NCBI GenBank assembly: GCA_944376715.1
Contig: CALWDO010000021.1
Coordinates: 1-42,791, forward strand
Length of the DNA: 42,791 nucleotides
Source of the DNA: an uncultured Lachnoclostridium sp.
GTDB taxonomy: Bacteria; Bacillota; Clostridia; Lachnospirales; Lachnospiraceae
Direction: 5' to 3'
Positions 1 to 7,275 of this stretch are shown in pieces. Each line of letters opens with the position of its first letter. Within the stretch, counting starts at the first letter, position 1. Below the pieces are notes generated by a model. The model was not told the origin of the DNA. It did not search any database and saw nothing but the letters and a program-made list of their open reading frames with translations. Both the position numbers and the translations under genes were made by a program.

Positions 1-11
1 GAATTATAGTG

Positions 12-44
12 AATTACTCCAACTCGCAAAGGGATGGAGTAATT
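12..44 (+). terminator. Hairpin with T-rich tail at left edge
   Basis: A perfect 9-bp inverted repeat (AATTACTCC at 12-20, GGAGTAATT at 36-44) with a 15-nt loop is followed on the plus strand by a T/A-rich run. It resembles an intrinsic terminator for a plus-strand gene ending left of the window. On the minus strand it also lies about 120 bp beyond the guaA stop, but the T-rich tail there is poor, so any role for guaA is less certain. Confidence 0.5.
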
Positions 45-62
45 TTATATTTTACCGCACTA

Positions 63-133
63 TTATTTGGCGCTTACCGGAATGTTGCCAAATCGTTGCC
101 AGAGCTTAAACAAATTTGCTTGAATCCCGCATA
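63..133 (-). other. guaA downstream flank; possible integrase 3' scar / att site
   Basis: Just beyond the guaA stop, the minus strand has a short open stretch of about 24 codons ending with the peptide LWQRFGNIPVSAK and a TAA at 63-65. From memory, this resembles the C-terminal end of clostridial tyrosine recombinases. The DNA carries two copies of GTTGCCA (84-90 and 95-101). The 3' end of guaA is a known integration site for genomic islands, so this may be an attachment site or the scar of a departed element. There is no integrase gene in the window, so this is inference only. Confidence 0.3.
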
Positions 134-160
134 AATACCGGATTCTTACAACTCATTCCA

Positions 161-1702
161 TCACTCGAACTCAATCGTCCCCGGCGGCTTACTAGTCAAA
201 TCATACATTACCCTGTTCACGCCCTTAACCTCATTGATGATCCTGCTCGTCACCTTGAACAGCACCTCATACGGGATCTCCGCGCATTCCGCCGTCATAA
301 AGTCGCTGGTGTTCACCGCGCGCAGCGCCACCGCGTAATCATAGGTTCTGAAATCTCCCATGACGCCCACGGACCGCATGTTGGTAAGACCTGCGAAATA
401 CTGTCCCAGACCTTTGTCCAGGCCGGCTTTCGCGATCTCCTCCCGGTAAATGGCGTCCGCATCCTGGACGATGCGCACCTTCTCCTCGGTCACTTCGCCG
501 ATGATCCGGATACCCAGGCCGGGGCCGGGGAACGGCTGACGGTATACCAGGTTCTCCGGGATACCCAGTTCCAGACCCGCCTTGCGGACTTCGTCCTTGA
601 ACAGCATCCGCAGCGGCTCGATGATCTCTTTGAAATCCACCACGTCCGGAAGCCCACCCACATTGTGGTGGGATTTGATCACGGCGGATTTTCCGAGGCC
701 GGACTCGATCACATCCGGATAGATGGTTCCCTGTACCAGGAAATCCACGGCGCCGATCTTCTTTGCCTCTTCCTCAAAGACACGGATGAACTCTTCGCCG
801 ATGATCTTGCGCTTTGCCTCCGGCTCTGTGACGCCTTTCAGCTTGTCATAATATCTCTGCTGCGCATTGACACGGATAAAATTCAGTTCATAGGGGCCGT
901 CCGGTCCGAATACCGCTTCCACCTCGTCTCCTTCGTTTTTGCGGAGCAGGCCATGATCCACAAATACGCAGGTGAGCTGCTTGCCGATCGCCTTGGACAT
1001 CAGAACCGCCGCCACGGAGGAATCCACTCCGCCGGACAGAGCGCAGAGCACCTTGCCCGTACCCACTTTTTCACGGATCTGCCGGATCGTCTCTTCTACA
1101 AACGATCCCATCTGCCAGTCGCCGCTGCATCCGCATACATCGTACACAAAATTTCTCAGCATCTTCTGGCCTTCTTTGGTGTGCATCACTTCCGGATGGA
1201 ACTGCGTCGCGTACAGCTTGCGCTCCGCGCACTCCATGGCCGCCACCGGGCAGACCGGGGTGTGTGCGGTCACACGGAATCCTGCCGGCACCTGCGCGAT
1301 ATAATCTGTATGGCTCATCCATACTACCGTGGACGGCTCCACATCCTTAAATAATATGGAAGAAGTATCCACTTCCGTCTCAGTATAGCCGTATTCGCTG
1401 ACCGGAGCGGTCAGCACCTCTCCGCCCAGGGTATATGCCATCAGCTGGGAACCATAGCAGATCCCCAGGATCGGCACTCCGATCTCAAATATTTCCTTCT
1501 GGTAATGCGGGGAAGTCTCATCATACACACTGTTCGGACCTCCGGTAAATATGATTCCCTTCGGATTCAGCTCCCGGATCTTGTCCAGGCTCATGGTGTA
1601 GGGATGTACTTCACAGTAAACATTGCATTCCCGGACTCTCCGGGCAATCAGCTGATTGTACTGACCGCCGAAATCCAGCACAATGACCATCTCTCTTGCC
1701 AA
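161..1702 (-). CDS. guaA: GMP synthase (glutamine-hydrolysing)
   Basis: Converts XMP, ATP and glutamine to GMP, the last step of guanine nucleotide synthesis, in the cytoplasm. The N-terminal class I glutamine amidotransferase has its nucleophile Cys in GICYGS (about residue 82) and His/Glu in QFHPEV (about 169-171). The ATP pyrophosphatase P-loop SGGVDSS follows at about 223, and the C-terminal dimerisation domain ends in PPGTIEFE, the usual family end. The frame is open upstream to an ATG at 1801, but I place the start at a TTG at 1702: an AGGAGG (1711-1716) lies 8 nt in front of it, giving 513 aa, the normal length. An in-frame ATG at 1690 is a second possibility. It is transcribed away from the padR operon. 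No purine riboswitch was recognised in the 5' region. Confidence 0.97.
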   Translation of the reverse strand: MAREMVIVLDFGGQYNQLIARRVRECNVYCEVHPYTMSLDKIRELNPKGIIFTGGPNSVYDETSPHYQKEIFEIGVPILGICYGSQLMAYTLGGEVLTAPVSEYGYTETEVDTSSILFKDVEPSTVVWMSHTDYIAQVPAGFRVTAHTPVCPVAAMECAERKLYATQFHPEVMHTKEGQKMLRNFVYDVCGCSGDWQMGSFVEETIRQIREKVGTGKVLCALSGGVDSSVAAVLMSKAIGKQLTCVFVDHGLLRKNEGDEVEAVFGPDGPYELNFIRVNAQQRYYDKLKGVTEPEAKRKIIGEEFIRVFEEEAKKIGAVDFLVQGTIYPDVIESGLGKSAVIKSHHNVGGLPDVVDFKEIIEPLRMLFKDEVRKAGLELGIPENLVYRQPFPGPGLGIRIIGEVTEEKVRIVQDADAIYREEIAKAGLDKGLGQYFAGLTNMRSVGVMGDFRTYDYAVALRAVNTSDFMTAECAEIPYEVLFKVTSRIINEVKGVNRVMYDLTSKPPGTIEFE

Positions 1703-1864
1703 ACCAGTTTCCTCCTCATCGTTTTCTCTCCTGTCATTATAAGTGATGTCTACCTCCTTGACAAGTCCGGGTGATAAAATCCCTTTCATCAAATGGTCCA
1801 TATTTAAATCCGCAAATACTGTCTCATCCGCAGCGTCAATTCTTAAGATTCTGAAGATTTTCTT

Positions 1865-1903
1865 AATACTGTTGACAGTATTATATTATACATCATATAA
1901 TAT
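1865..1903 (+). promoter_or_regulatory. padR operon promoter with two operator-like palindromes
   Basis: TTGACA (1872-1877) and TATAAT (1896-1901) are separated by 18 nt, a near-consensus promoter 33 bp before the padR start. Two perfect inverted repeats cover it: AATACTG-N4-CAGTATT (1865-1882) over the -35 box and ATATTATA-N5-TATAATAT (1883-1903) over the spacer and -10 box. PadR proteins commonly repress their own promoter, so these are likely autoregulatory operators. The region could also affect guaA, which runs the other way. Confidence 0.75.
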
Positions 1904-1933
1904 TATAAAATCATTAATAAAGGAGAGGGTTGC

Positions 1934-2257
1934 ATGGTATTCAACACAGGCGCGGCGCTCCTGGATGCTATTGTGCTGGCAGTCGTATCCATGGACGAAG
2001 ATGGGACCTACGGCTACAAGATCACCCAGGACGTCCGCCAGGCCATTGACATATCCGAATCCACTCTGTATCCGGTTCTTCGCAGACTTCAGCGTGACGG
2101 ATGCCTGGAAGTCTACGACCGGGAGTTCGGCGGACGCAACCGGCGCTACTATAAAATCACGGAAGCCGGACTGGCGCAGCTTAATTTATACCGAGCCGAG
2201 TGGGAAAGGTATTCAAACAGAATTACGAAAATATTCACGGGGAGACATGCAGAATGA
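1934..2257 (+). CDS. PadR family transcriptional regulator
   Basis: A 107-residue winged-helix protein of the short PadR subfamily, which has the N-terminal HTH and a single dimerisation helix. Visible family features are the early GYKITQDV segment, the recognition-helix region ESTLYPVLRRLQRDG and the wing RNRRYYKIT at about residues 68-76. The start is an ATG behind AAAGGAGAGG. PadR repressors typically respond to antibiotics, phenolic acids or envelope stress, and this type is often the first gene before DUF1700/DUF4097 genes, as here. Its stop codon overlaps the next start as ATGA (2254-2257), so translation is coupled. Autoregulation through the palindromes at 1865-1903 is likely. Confidence 0.93.
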   Translation: MVFNTGAALLDAIVLAVVSMDEDGTYGYKITQDVRQAIDISESTLYPVLRRLQRDGCLEVYDREFGGRNRRYYKITEAGLAQLNLYRAEWERYSNRITKIFTGRHAE

Positions 2258-2937
2258 ACAGACAAGAATTTATGAAGCGTCTGGAAGAGCTCCTGCAGGA
2301 CATATCGGAAAATGAACGCGAGGAAGCTCTCCAATATTACAATGATTATTTAGACGACGCAGGCGCGGAAAATGAAGCGCAGATCATCGAAGAACTGGGG
2401 AGTCCGGAGCAGGTGGCCCGGACCATCAAAGCCGGCATGTCAGACGCCGACGGAGAATATACAGAAACCGGCTATGCGGATTCCCGGTTTCAGGAACACC
2501 AGAATCTGACGCCAAAAGACACTGCCGCGGGCGAGCCGTCCGGGAAACAACGGAAACAGCCCAATTTCTGGAAGATTCTGAGTATTATTCTGCTCTGTAT
2601 CCTCCTGCTTCCCGTCATCATACCTCTTGGATGCATTGCACTCGGACTGATCCTGCTCGTCGTTTTTGGCATAGCAGGCATGGCTGTCGGCGCGGTAGCC
2701 CTGTGTATAGCGTTTCTGATCACCGGCGTTGTCCTGATCGGCTACGGGATCTGGCGGATATTCTTTACTCCCGCTCTGGGGCTTTGCCTCAGCGGAGTGG
2801 GGTGCCTGCTGCTGGCGGTCGGGATTCTGGTTACTTTACTGGTAGTAGCCGTCGGGATCAAACTGGTCCCGTGGCTGATCCGCGCCATCGTAAAGTTAAT
2901 ATCGTTTCCTCTTAGAAAGGCAGGTGTTATCGCATGA
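2254..2937 (+). CDS. DUF1700 (HAAS-type) membrane protein
   Basis: A 227-residue protein. Residues 1 to about 75 form a charged helical region of the DUF1700/HAAS type (KRLEELLQDISENEREEALQ, then a DYLDDAGAENE segment), which in such operons is thought to contact regulators. From about residue 103 there are several hydrophobic segments rich in Gly, Ala, Val and Leu, giving four or so membrane helices. The frame is open to 2200, but the ATG at 2254 behind GGGGAG is preferred because it gives the ATGA overlap with padR and the usual MNRQEFM-type N-terminus. It overlaps the next gene by ATGA (2934-2937). Probably a membrane sensor or modulator; exact role unknown. Confidence 0.88.
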   Translation: MNRQEFMKRLEELLQDISENEREEALQYYNDYLDDAGAENEAQIIEELGSPEQVARTIKAGMSDADGEYTETGYADSRFQEHQNLTPKDTAAGEPSGKQRKQPNFWKILSIILLCILLLPVIIPLGCIALGLILLVVFGIAGMAVGAVALCIAFLITGVVLIGYGIWRIFFTPALGLCLSGVGCLLLAVGILVTLLVVAVGIKLVPWLIRAIVKLISFPLRKAGVIA

Positions 2938-3857
2938 AAACCGCAGTTAAAATATCTCTGGCAGCGGCAGGCATTCTTGCCGTGCTGGGTATCGCCGGAC
3001 TGGGCGTCGGCATGGCGCTGGGCGGAGGGCCGTCCGTATTCCGGGGGCTGTCCCGCCTCCTGGGCATACTCCGGTTCACACATGGGACTCCCGGTTCATC
3101 TATCGTCAGTTCCGAACCATACGGAGAAGAAATGCAGGATTATCAGAACGTGAAAAATCTGACGCTGGATTTCTCCGCCTGTGAGCTGCAGATCCGTACC
3201 CACGAAGAGTCTTTTATTTCTCTGTCCGCTTCCAACACGCAGGATACTTTTTCCTGTGAGCAGTACGGTGAAGATCTGATTCTGGAGGATCACCGGGAAA
3301 TTTTCGGGGATGACGCTGCCGCCTACCCGGATCAGGCGCTCCGTCTCACTCTTCTGGTTCCGCAAGAGACACTGGATACCCTGGACATCTCCCTGGACCT
3401 CGGAGAGATCGACGCGGAATCTTTATCTGCCGATACCGTCACGGTTTACTGCAGCCTGGGATCTCTGGAAGCAGACTCCGTATCTGCCGGAGATCTGGAT
3501 CTTCATTTTGACCTGGGAGACATAGATCTGGACCGGCTCCAGGTTTCCCGCAGCGCATCCATCGACGCTTCCTGCGGAGATGTGACTCTGGAATACTACG
3601 AGGGACCTGATCTGAATCTGAACTGCGCCATGGGCAACGCCTCCATTCTTGCGGAGGGAAATGAACTGGATTACAACTATGAACTGGTCTGTGACCTGGG
3701 GCAGGCCCGGCTGGGAGGCCGGCATCATGGATACCATCATGGAGAAAGCCATGATCCTGCAGGCTGTCATATCAATCAGGACAACCAGGCCGCATGTCAT
3801 ATTTATGCGTACTGCGCGCTTGGCAACCTGGACTTAAATTTCACTGAGGAGGAATAG
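2934..3857 (+). CDS. DUF4097 family surface protein with His-rich loop
   Basis: A 307-residue protein with one N-terminal membrane anchor or signal segment (about residues 7-27), followed by a DUF4097 beta-helical domain. The repetitive short strands (LDISLDLGEIDAESL, VTVYCSLGSLEADSV, LDLHFDLGDIDLDRL) are typical of this domain, which is usually encoded with PadR and DUF1700/PspC proteins. Near the C-terminus (about residues 262-283) there is a His-rich stretch with HH and HHG repeats, followed by two Cys residues, possibly metal-binding; this is inference. It is the third gene of the coupled operon. The name putative adhesin used for this family rests on structure, not function. Confidence 0.85.
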   Translation: MKTAVKISLAAAGILAVLGIAGLGVGMALGGGPSVFRGLSRLLGILRFTHGTPGSSIVSSEPYGEEMQDYQNVKNLTLDFSACELQIRTHEESFISLSASNTQDTFSCEQYGEDLILEDHREIFGDDAAAYPDQALRLTLLVPQETLDTLDISLDLGEIDAESLSADTVTVYCSLGSLEADSVSAGDLDLHFDLGDIDLDRLQVSRSASIDASCGDVTLEYYEGPDLNLNCAMGNASILAEGNELDYNYELVCDLGQARLGGRHHGYHHGESHDPAGCHINQDNQAACHIYAYCALGNLDLNFTEEE

Positions 3858-3862
3858 ATATT

Positions 3863-4051
3863 ATGAACGAAAAAAGACTTTTGAAATCCGCCGTCAACCG
3901 CATGATCTGCGGCGTCTGCGGAGGTATTGGAGAATATTTCAATGTGGATCCCACGGTGATCCGGCTGATCTGGGTCATCTTAAGCTTCTTCAGCGTGGGC
4001 GCCGGCATCGTCATCTACATCATCGCCGCCGTCATCATGCCGGACGCATAA
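3863..4051 (+). CDS. PspC domain membrane protein
   Basis: A 62-residue protein consisting almost only of a PspC domain: the N-terminal motif RMICGVCGGIGEYF, the middle DPTVIRLIW and one C-terminal membrane helix rich in Ile and Val. PspC domains are found in phage-shock and envelope-stress systems. Here it is the last gene of the PadR-DUF1700-DUF4097 operon, 5 nt after the previous stop, with GAGGAGGAA as ribosome binding site overlapping the end of the upstream gene. No clear terminator follows it. The four genes together look like a PadR-controlled cell-envelope stress module. Confidence 0.93.
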   Translation: MNEKRLLKSAVNRMICGVCGGIGEYFNVDPTVIRLIWVILSFFSVGAGIVIYIIAAVIMPDA

Positions 4052-4100
4052 AACCGCAGGGTTAAACAAAATAATTCTTTTCTTTTCAAAAGAGCCGCAT

Positions 4101-4106
4101 TATAAT
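4101..4106 (+). promoter_or_regulatory. Possible -10 box of the PurF-like gene
   Basis: TATAAT lies 38 bp before the start at 4144. No good -35 box is visible at the right distance (4078-4083 is T-rich only), so this is a weak call. Confidence 0.35.
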
Positions 4107-4143
4107 GAAAATGGAATTTTTTGATATGGAGGACATTTTGATT

Positions 4144-5550
4144 ATGGGCGGCTTTTTTGGAGTTGCATCGAAGCACGACTGTGTATTCGATCTTTTTTTT
4201 GGAACTGACTACCATTCTCATCTGGGCACCCGCAGAGGCGGTATGGCCGTATATGGCGAAGCCGGTTTTGACCGCGCAATCCACAACATTGAGAACGCGC
4301 CGTTTCGAACTAAATTTGATAAAGACATGAGAGAGATGAAAGGATATCTGGGTATCGGATGTATCTCCGATTACGAGCCACAGCCCCTTATCGTCCGCTC
4401 CCATCACGGCACCTACGCCATCACCACGGTAGGCAAGATCAACAATACAGACGAAATCACCCGGATTATCTTTGAGAAGGGCAACACTCACTTCCTGGAA
4501 ATGAGCGGCGGAGACGTAAATCCCACCGAACTGGTAGCCGCCATCATCAATCAAAAAGAAAATCTCATAGAGGGAATTCAATATGCGCAGGAACTTATCG
4601 ACGGTTCCATGACTCTGATGCTCCTGACTCCGAAAGGGATCTACGCGGCGCGCGACCGGCTGGGCCGTACTCCGGTGACCCTTGGCAAAAAAGAGGACTC
4701 TTACTGCATCTCTTTCGAGAGCTTTGCCTATCTGAATCTGGGATATGAGGATTACCGGGAACTGGGCCCCGGCGAGATCGTGATCGTGACGCCGGAAGAG
4801 GTGCGCACGCTGGCAGCTCCCGGAAAGGATATGAAGATCTGTACCTTTTTATGGGTTTACTACGGATATCCTTCCAGCTCTTACGAAGGGACAAGCGTAG
4901 AGCTTATGCGCTACCGCTGCGGGGAAAAGATGGCGGAACGCGACCATGTGAAACCGGATACGGTAGCCGGCGTTCCCGACTCCGGTACCGCCCATGCAGT
5001 GGGCTATGCCAACCGGTCCGGCATTCCGTTTTCCAGACCGTTTATCAAGTATACGCCCACTTGGCCCCGTTCTTTTATGCCGACAGTCCAGGACCGCAGG
5101 AATCTGATCGCCCGCATGAAACTGATCCCGATCCATCAGCTGATTAAGGGAAAGAGCCTTCTGCTGATCGACGACTCCATCGTACGGGGTACGCAGCTCA
5201 GAGAGACGACAGAATTTTTATACCAGAGCGGCGCGAAAGAGGTCCATATACGTCCCGCCTGCCCGCCGTTAGTATATGGATGTAAATATCTGAACTTCTC
5301 CCGTTCCAACTCCGACATGGATCTGATCACCCGTCGAGTAATCAGGAAGCTGGAAGGCGACGATGTATCGGAAGAAGTTCTGCAGGAATACACGGATCCG
5401 TCTTCCGAAAAGTACGACCGCATGGTGGAAGAGATCCGCAAAGAACTGAACTTCACCTCCCTGCGCTACAACCGCCTGGACGACCTGCTGGCATCCATCG
5501 ACATCGAACCGTGCAAGCTCTGTACTTACTGCTGGAACGGAAAAGAATAA
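4144..5550 (+). CDS. PurF-like amidophosphoribosyltransferase paralogue lacking the glutaminase nucleophile
   Basis: A 468-residue protein with the two-domain architecture of glutamine phosphoribosylpyrophosphate amidotransferase. The N-terminal Ntn-hydrolase-like domain begins MGGFFGVAS, where true PurF has Cys directly after Met (CG.FG). Here Gly replaces the nucleophile, and the NG oxyanion segment (usually HNGN) reads TTVGKINN. The C-terminal phosphoribosyltransferase domain keeps the PRPP loop LLIDDSIVRGT at about residues 340-350. Cys residues near CTFLW, CPPLVYGC and the C-terminal CKLCTYC match the positions of the [4Fe-4S] ligands of Bacillus PurF. The start at 4144 is chosen over 4105 because GGAGGA (4128-4133) precedes it. 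It is probably not the purine synthesis enzyme: it may use ammonia, be regulatory, or have another substrate. Monocistronic. Confidence 0.85.
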   Translation: MGGFFGVASKHDCVFDLFFGTDYHSHLGTRRGGMAVYGEAGFDRAIHNIENAPFRTKFDKDMREMKGYLGIGCISDYEPQPLIVRSHHGTYAITTVGKINNTDEITRIIFEKGNTHFLEMSGGDVNPTELVAAIINQKENLIEGIQYAQELIDGSMTLMLLTPKGIYAARDRLGRTPVTLGKKEDSYCISFESFAYLNLGYEDYRELGPGEIVIVTPEEVRTLAAPGKDMKICTFLWVYYGYPSSSYEGTSVELMRYRCGEKMAERDHVKPDTVAGVPDSGTAHAVGYANRSGIPFSRPFIKYTPTWPRSFMPTVQDRRNLIARMKLIPIHQLIKGKSLLLIDDSIVRGTQLRETTEFLYQSGAKEVHIRPACPPLVYGCKYLNFSRSNSDMDLITRRVIRKLEGDDVSEEVLQEYTDPSSEKYDRMVEEIRKELNFTSLRYNRLDDLLASIDIEPCKLCTYCWNGKE

Positions 5551-5571
5551 TTTTATCCTATAAAACAAAAT

Positions 5572-5609
5572 CCCCGGTTTCCAATCTGCAATACGGCGGA
5601 AACCGGGGG
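5572..5609. terminator. Bidirectional terminator between PurF-like gene and cstA
   Basis: An 11-bp perfect stem (CCCCGGTTTCC at 5572-5582, GGAAACCGGGG at 5598-5608) has T-rich sequence on both sides. It ends the plus-strand PurF-like gene (stop 5550) and the minus-strand cstA (stop 5625). Confidence 0.9.
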
Positions 5610-5624
5610 TATTTTTATCTCTCT

Positions 5625-7094
5625 TTATTTTCTTTTTAAAGCGGCGCGTTTTCTGCCATACCATACAATCGCGCACACATAAGCTGCCGCTGCCACAAGT
5701 CCGATAATATATGCGCCGGTCCACGGGATATTAAATCCGATCTGCGCGTTGGCGATATAGGTAATCGTTACAAACGCGTACCATGCGCCCGGAAGCAATG
5801 GCATCCAGACAAATTTTTCTTTTCCGTTCTCGAACATCCAGACAGAGATAGCCAGGAACGCGAACAAAGCCAGCGTCTGGTTGGACCATGCGAAGTATCT
5901 CCACAGGATGTTGAAACCGTTGGAATTGAGTTTTGCGAACACCAGGATCACCGCTACCAGAGCGAAGATCACTGCGGCCAGGGATAGTCTCTTTCCATTC
6001 GTGGACTGGTCCAGATGAAATGCATCAGAGATCGCCAGACGAAGGGAACGAAGCGCCGTATCACCGGAAGTGATCGGAAGCACAATCACGCCCAGCAGAG
6101 CGACGATACCGCCCACCGGTCCCAGGATGTTTTTACAAACTACGCCGATCGTGGCGGTTGCCAGAGACGCGTTGGCTTCCTGCAGGCCCAGGTTGTAAAC
6201 GCCCATAGCGCCTGCCGCCCATACCATAGCGATGAAACCTTCCAGTACCATCATATTATAGAATGTCATGCGGCCTTCCTTCTCGCTCTTCATGGTACGG
6301 GAGATGATCGCCGTCTGCGTGGAATGGAATCCGGAAAGGATACCGCATGCCACCGTGATGAAGAAGATCGGGACAAAATGATTCGCATTGAAATAATCTC
6401 CATATGCCACGATTCCGTTGTTCCACGGCTCCCACAGCTCTACCAGCGGATATCCGTGAACAAACAGTCCGATAAAAACACCCACTGCCGAAAACAGAAG
6501 GATCGCGCCAAAGATAGGATAAATACGTCCGATGATCTTATCGATCGGAAATACGGTTGCGATCAGATAGTATACAAAGATCACGCCGTAAATCACCCAT
6601 GTGGATACAGAAGTCACGGCTCCGTCAAATCCAAACACCTGCGTGGCAGCAATATCGCCCGGCGTGTAGATGAACACAGCTCCCACCAGAAGAAGCAGCA
6701 AACTGCAAAAGATCTGGTAAAACGTGTAGATGCCTTTATTACTGTATTTGCGGATCATATCCGGCATCTGGCTTCCGCCGTCCCTGAGGCAGATCATACC
6801 GGAAAAATAATCGTGCATAGCGCCCCCGATAATATTGCCGATGGGGATAGTGATAAACGCGATCGGCCCGAACAAGATGCCCTGAATCGGCCCGAGGATC
6901 GGACCCGTACCCGCGATATTCAGCAGGTTAATCAGGCTGTTTTTCCATTTCTTCATAGGAACATAGTCCACGCCGTCCTGTTTTGTGTAAGCCGGAGTTT
7001 CTCTGTCGTCCGGCCCGAAGACCCTCTCGCAGAACTTGCCATACAAAGCAGCTCCTCCGATCAGGATCACGAGACCAATGATAAATGTTATCAT
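5625..7094 (-). CDS. cstA: CstA family carbon starvation / pyruvate transporter
   Basis: A 489-residue polytopic membrane protein of the CstA family; characterised E. coli members (CstA, BtsT) import pyruvate, and CstA is also linked to peptide use. Family hallmarks are the N-terminal region RETPAYTKQDGVDYVP, the NIAGTGPILGPIQG motif in the first third and the long run of hydrophobic helices with GFHSTQTA in the middle. It is shorter than the roughly 700-residue proteobacterial proteins but of the length usual in Clostridia. The start is an ATG with GGAGAG upstream. It is expressed alone from its own 180-bp AT-rich upstream region, which holds a promoter and a catabolite-response-like site, and shares the terminator at 5572-5609. 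Confidence 0.92.
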   Translation of the reverse strand: MITFIIGLVILIGGAALYGKFCERVFGPDDRETPAYTKQDGVDYVPMKKWKNSLINLLNIAGTGPILGPIQGILFGPIAFITIPIGNIIGGAMHDYFSGMICLRDGGSQMPDMIRKYSNKGIYTFYQIFCSLLLLLVGAVFIYTPGDIAATQVFGFDGAVTSVSTWVIYGVIFVYYLIATVFPIDKIIGRIYPIFGAILLFSAVGVFIGLFVHGYPLVELWEPWNNGIVAYGDYFNANHFVPIFFITVACGILSGFHSTQTAIISRTMKSEKEGRMTFYNMMVLEGFIAMVWAAGAMGVYNLGLQEANASLATATIGVVCKNILGPVGGIVALLGVIVLPITSGDTALRSLRLAISDAFHLDQSTNGKRLSLAAVIFALVAVILVFAKLNSNGFNILWRYFAWSNQTLALFAFLAISVWMFENGKEKFVWMPLLPGAWYAFVTITYIANAQIGFNIPWTGAYIIGLVAAAAYVCAIVWYGRKRAALKRK

Positions 7095-7136
7095 ATATCT
7101 CTCTCCTCTCTGTTGTATAAATATGTTGCTAAAAAA

Positions 7137-7181
7137 AGAATATCATTTATTAAATTTTTGTAAACAATCTAAACGTTTTCT
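7137..7181 (-). promoter_or_regulatory. cstA promoter with cre-like site
   Basis: On the minus strand TTTACA (7159-7164) and TATTCT (7137-7142) are spaced by 16 nt, about 43 bp before the cstA start. Directly upstream, 7168-7181 reads AGAAAACGTTTAGA, matching the CcpA cre consensus (TGWAANCGNTNWCA) at 12 of 14 positions. A CcpA site next to a carbon-starvation transporter is plausible but not shown. Confidence 0.45.
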
Positions 7182-7275
7182 TTTCAAAAATTTTATGTTT
7201 TATATAATTTTTTTAGTATCAAGTGATAGCTTATGTACAATCTATACAATTTTTGAGGAAAAGTCATTTATTACT

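Noticed and set aside
116-1354. Long plus-strand open frame (412 codons)
   Set aside because: Lies wholly antisense to guaA, has no ribosome binding site and a His/Arg/Leu-rich composition typical of a shadow frame.
1703-1933. Purine riboswitch in front of guaA
   Set aside because: The conserved core bases of the guanine/adenine class are not present; the region instead holds the padR promoter and operators.
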